From Epiperipatus broadwayi (lineage: Eukaryota; Onychophora; Udeonychophora; Euonychophora; Peripatidae), in NCBI GenBank assembly GCA_028023455.1, contig JAQFVV010006507.1, positions 804,001 to 868,000 of the forward strand: 64,000 nucleotides of DNA. Direction: 5' to 3'. This document shows, piece by piece, positions 60,536 to 64,000 of the stretch. Position numbers and translations under genes: made by a program. The notes beneath the pieces were generated by a model. The model had not been told where the DNA came from. It saw only the letters and a list, made by a program, of their open reading frames with translations, and ran no database searches. How positions within the stretch are numbered: position 1 is the first letter of the stretch; every line of letters begins with the position of its first letter.

Positions 60536-61945
60536 ATATATATATATATATATATATTGTGACAGTCAGATGATGTATGTTGGCTTAACCCAGTTCGAAT
60601 ACTAGGCGAAGGTACCTCGGGGCCACTCATATGCGAGATATTAAATCAAGAATACTATGACCTCTGCCCATTCGCCTATTCTCGAGGCCTGATCACGAAC
60701 AAACAACACTATCTGAGCCATGCATAAATTATTTTTCAAGCAGCCAAGCTTAGCACAGCGGTAGAGACATGGACTGGAAACACATAAAGAGCTAAATAGT
60801 TAAATGTGCAATAAAAGTACTAAGAAACATGTGTTTTGCATGCCTGGATCATTGAAAAGTAAAATAAAGCATTATAACAAATTTAGCAAAAGTCAAGCTT
60901 GTTAGTTAAATAATAGATCTTTAATTAATGACTTTAAAATAGGAATAATGATTTAATGGCCTCCGCTATTCCCCTAAATTAATGAAACAAACTAATTAGA
61001 CAATAAAAACAGATTAATAGATTTGCGGTCTAACTCTTTTCTTCCCAATTTTATTAAAAATTGTCAACTCGATCTTCTCGATAAAGTACGATAAAAAAAA
61101 GAATCTTTTGCAAAGCATTTCTAATTGCTTTGCGCTAAAAACAGTGTTTAAAAATTATTTAAAACGTATATAGTTAAATCAGATATACGTAAAGCTAATG
61201 GCGGACAAAAGAGGCGTTATCATAGAGATCGAGTTGGCACACAAAAGAAACTGACTCGTATTTAATTAACAAACATAAATAAAATTGGAAAGGGATTTTA
61301 AATGAACAAAAATTAACTATTAAACTTAACTGCAATGGAATATTAAATATTTACACAGGTTAGTAAGGAAGAATAGCGAAGGGAAAAAGGTTACATATAG
61401 ATAGATGATCACACAATATATATAATTAAGACTCGTCTACTAAAAATGATTACATAACAAATACATATAATTCAATGAAGCAATAAAAAAAATATGAACA
61501 AAAGGTAGCATAAGAAATAGTTCAATAGAAGAGATACGATTACCGTCCTTTTTTCTTGGTCATGTTCCCTACGGCGTTCGTGGCTTGATCCGACCGTCGA
61601 CAGGTATTTGTCCGGACAATGAAAATATGTAGTATGGTTTCACGAAAAGTTCTCCAGACGCGGCACAGAGTTCAGATGACTATTGAGTGGATACTATGGC
61701 ATTTTGGATGGTATTCAGGAACCTCGGCGATAGGCAAAGCTATTTATTTGCCTAGCCGAGCATATTCATTTCCTTCAAAATACTATGGCTTTTAACTGGA
61801 GCATGTTCAAACTTCTCCATTATTTGAAAACAACAGCTGTATAACTTTTTGGAGCACAAGCTAAATGTGAAGCAAATCGGAGAGAGTTCTCCAAAAAGAA
61901 ATATGAATGCACTCTCAAGAAAACTTGGAATAACCAGCAAGAAAA

Positions 61946-62095
61946 CTCTGAATGAATCCTTCAAAAGCAAAATCTGAATCAATGGAATCCTTCACAAGGA
62001 ATATTTGAATACTGAATCCTTCCAAAGGAAAAATCTGAATAATCTGAATCCTTCAAAAAGAAAAATCTGAATCCTCACAAAGACAAATCTGAGTA
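61946..62095 (-). repeat. ~33-bp tandem repeats in block I
   Basis: Four or five variants of TGAATCCTTCAAAAGGAAAA followed by ATCTGAAT. They lie just downstream of the minus-strand TATA box, as the tandem repeats do in the E LTR. Confidence 0.7.
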
Positions 62096-62110
62096 ATAAT
62101 CTTTTGTTCT

Positions 62111-62126
62111 CACTTCTATTTATACC
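62111..62126 (-). promoter_or_regulatory. TATA box of block I
   Basis: Minus strand GGTATAAATAGAAGTG, nearly the same as the E LTR box GGTATAAATAG. About 590 bases of U3-like sequence precede it. It gives the block a minus orientation. Confidence 0.6.
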
Positions 62127-62714
62127 CTCTCTGTCAGCTACCTTCTATTGTTTGTATGATCTGAGATCTTGATAAGCCTCCCCATGCTCCTTTGTTTCAA
62201 AATACATTTTCTAAAAATAACTTTTACTTTTTTACTCTAAATTTCTTTCTTTAAAGTTTGAATTCTATTAATTAAAAAGAAAGAAAGAGAAGGCCATCTT
62301 TAATTTGACTTGAATGGGCTTAACTAATTAAAATATACATTCTTTTAGAAATGTTGGTGGGCTTATCTCAAAATCAAATCATACTAAATATTTTAACAAA
62401 ATTTTAACAACCATATATTATTATTTTTTATAGTAGAATAAGCATTTTATTTCAGCAGAATTTTGCATTAACTCACATATATACGCTAGATGTATATATA
62501 TGTTTGACTAATATGTTAAGCAATTTTTATTAATAGAATGAAATTTATTTAAAACAAAATATTTAAATGTAATACACATTTGATAAGCATAATTATTTTT
62601 AACTCTAATGCAAAACCCTGCTGATATTGAACTATAAACTTAATTCAGGTCTACAATACTAATTAAGTTTATAGGAAGATGTGAAGCATGGTTCGGGCTT
62701 CAGATCCATTGCTT

Positions 62715-62716
<2 letters not shown>

Positions 62717-62788
<72 letters not shown>
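62717..62788. repeat. Longest (TA)n tract, about 35 units
   Basis: Uninterrupted TA dinucleotides between block I and block L. Probably grown by slippage from the target duplication. Length polymorphism is expected. Confidence 0.97.
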
Positions 62789-62791
<3 letters not shown>

Positions 62792-63579
62792 CCCATTTCA
62801 ATTTAGCCTATTGCTAAAGTTAAGTAATGTGCATAAAATGAAAATACAGAAAGAAAAATCATCATACTTTCTTATATAGAAAGGGAAGCTGTAGGGCAGG
62901 CATCCAAGCTTAAAGCCTCCAGGATCAAGTTCCCACAAGCCTAGGACAGAAAAAGAGTGGGGAAAATATTGGTGCTGTTTGTTTGTTGTGATATAACTCA
63001 AACTAAATAGTTCATAACTTGAATTATTTCATAATTATTTTAAAAGTTAAGATTATAACCCATATAAACAGTTGTCTGTGGACACAAACTATTTAGTTAA
63101 TTATTTTCATATTTTTGAATATTAACTTTCTTGAAAATTAATCTATACTAGCTAAATTCTGCTATTTCTATTTTATTCTTTCTATAACTGTAATTTGAGT
63201 GTAATAGTTCTAATAATTTAATTTTGAACATTAAATTATAGTTTGTAGAAAACATTCAGATTGTTTTGATAAGCAAGTTTTCTGGATGACAGAGTGTGTG
63301 ATTGTATATTCCATAAATAGATTTACAGTTACACATATAGTAAAAGAAAATTCTGTTAATTTTTTTAAGGAAAAATGGGTAAAGAATTATACTATATGCT
63401 AATTAAACTCACAAGTTGAAGTTTCAGTTGGAATATAGCTGAAAGGCTGCAAATCTGAGATGATTGGAGAGGAAAAAAAGTAATGAAATTTTATAAGACT
63501 AAGATTTGGGATAAAGGTGCTACAAGATATTAAAGTAATGGATTAATTTATATACCAGTTCATGTTAATTATCAAGAAA

Positions 63580-63770
63580 TGTATTAGTCTGAGTTTTTTG
63601 CAACAGTAAATTTGAAACTGATAATCAGTTTTAAAGTAGACTGGTTAAGTAATAAACAAAATCAGGTGTTTATGTTTATTAGTCTGGATTTTTTTACTAG
63701 CAGTAAATTTGAAGCAAATGACCAGTTTTAATAAAATAATTTAATTAATAAAAATCAAGTTTTCTATCTG
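63580..63770 (+). repeat. ~95-bp tandem duplication upstream of TATA box
   Basis: Two units share TTATTAGTCTGRRTTTTTT, CAGTAAATTTGAA and CAGTTTTAA.. landmarks. They lie directly upstream of the TATA box, an arrangement common in LTR enhancers. Confidence 0.65.
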
Positions 63771-63774
63771 ATTG

Positions 63775-63783
63775 GTATAAAAG
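63775..63783 (+). promoter_or_regulatory. TATA box with adjacent CCAAT-like element
   Basis: GTATAAAAG preceded by CTGATTG (reverse CCAAT-like). Strong core promoter match for an animal Pol II gene or LTR; no coding region is visible before the window end. Confidence 0.45.
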
Positions 63784-64000
63784 TCCTCATTCACTTGGCA
63801 AGAGGAGATTACAGAGTAAATATTGAAACTGTGGAGAACACAAGTTAAATTATGAAAAAAAATTAATTTGAATTACTGTCATTTTTATATATAATTTTGT
63901 TTGGAAAGTTTCAAAGCCAATAGCAGGCTAAAATATACATGTTTCATCTGGGTAGTTATCTGGCCATTCATCATCCAATGTACATCTGAAAATGTCTGAA

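Larger units (their letters stand above)
60558..62716 (-). mobile_element. LTR-like block I
   Basis: Flanked by TA tracts on both sides. On the minus strand it starts TGAAGCAATGG (62716) and ends CTGACTGTCACA (60558). A TATA box on the minus strand at 62111-62126 and short tandem repeats just downstream match the layout of the E LTR. GC-richer segments (60560-60790, 61550-61740) include a tRNA-like TTAGCACAGCGGTAGAGA at about 60749 and CAGTTCGAATAC at 60591. No recognised gene. Single copy here. Confidence 0.5.
62790..64000 (+). mobile_element. Candidate LTR-like block L, runs off the window
   Basis: Starts TGCCCATTTC immediately after the TA tract. A GATTGGTATAAAAGTCC box at 63770-63786 would be its core promoter, about 985 bases in, followed by GGCAAGAGGAGATTACAGAG. 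A two-unit tandem duplication lies just upstream (63580-63770). The far end is outside the window, so this is a tentative call. No coding region is supported within it. Confidence 0.4.

Noticed and set aside
60741-60790. TTAGCACAGCGGTAGAGA as an intact tRNA gene
   Set aside because: A-box-like only; no B box at the right distance and no acceptor stem. Mentioned as a tRNA-like fragment in block I.

Overview
This window looks like repeat-dense, very AT-rich nuclear DNA from an invertebrate animal. Coding traces are all from retroelements: coiled-coil Gag-like proteins, LTRs with tRNA-Lys-type primer sites, and a Penelope-like GIY-YIG endonuclease. I see no host gene, rRNA or intact tRNA gene, CRISPR array or bacterial-type gene. 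The exact taxon cannot be read from the sequence; AT-rich invertebrates such as flatworms, cnidarians or molluscs would all fit.

Region 1-19734 is an imperfect inverted duplication of about 18 kb (family K), centred near 9520. Each arm reads: end of a 5' LTR, primer-binding site (PBS), a gag-only internal region of roughly 2.8-3.5 kb, a polypurine tract (PPT), then a 3' LTR of about 4.6 kb. The two 3' LTRs meet tail to tail. No protease, reverse transcriptase or integrase is present, so K resembles a large non-autonomous (LARD-type) retroelement. A 616-bp fold-back MITE interrupts the right-arm gag.

Much of the remaining sequence is a chain of LTR-like blocks of 1.6-3.5 kb. They start with TG (or a mutated TG), usually end with ..ACA, and are flanked by (TA)n tracts. 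I call them F (three copies), D (two copies), H, E (a solo LTR plus a gag-bearing element), J (a complete two-LTR element with PBS), M, I and L. From 48465 to the window end the chain J-M-F-I-L is almost continuous, with TA tracts as the only spacers. This suggests retroelements that repeatedly target TATA-type sites, so that each insertion leaves TA repeats that can serve as new targets.

Other elements are: a fold-back DNA transposon at 29951-31152 with 492-bp near-perfect inverted arms and an 8-bp target duplication, whose empty site is preserved in the sister D copy; a head-to-head pair of 5'-truncated Penelope-like elements at 45092-46832 carrying a hammerhead-like motif; tandem units with a tRNA-like B box at 21941-23475; a possible tRNA-derived SINE head near 47356; and several short tandem arrays. 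Family letters are local labels, not database names. All identities are by eye from sequence features; no database search was run.
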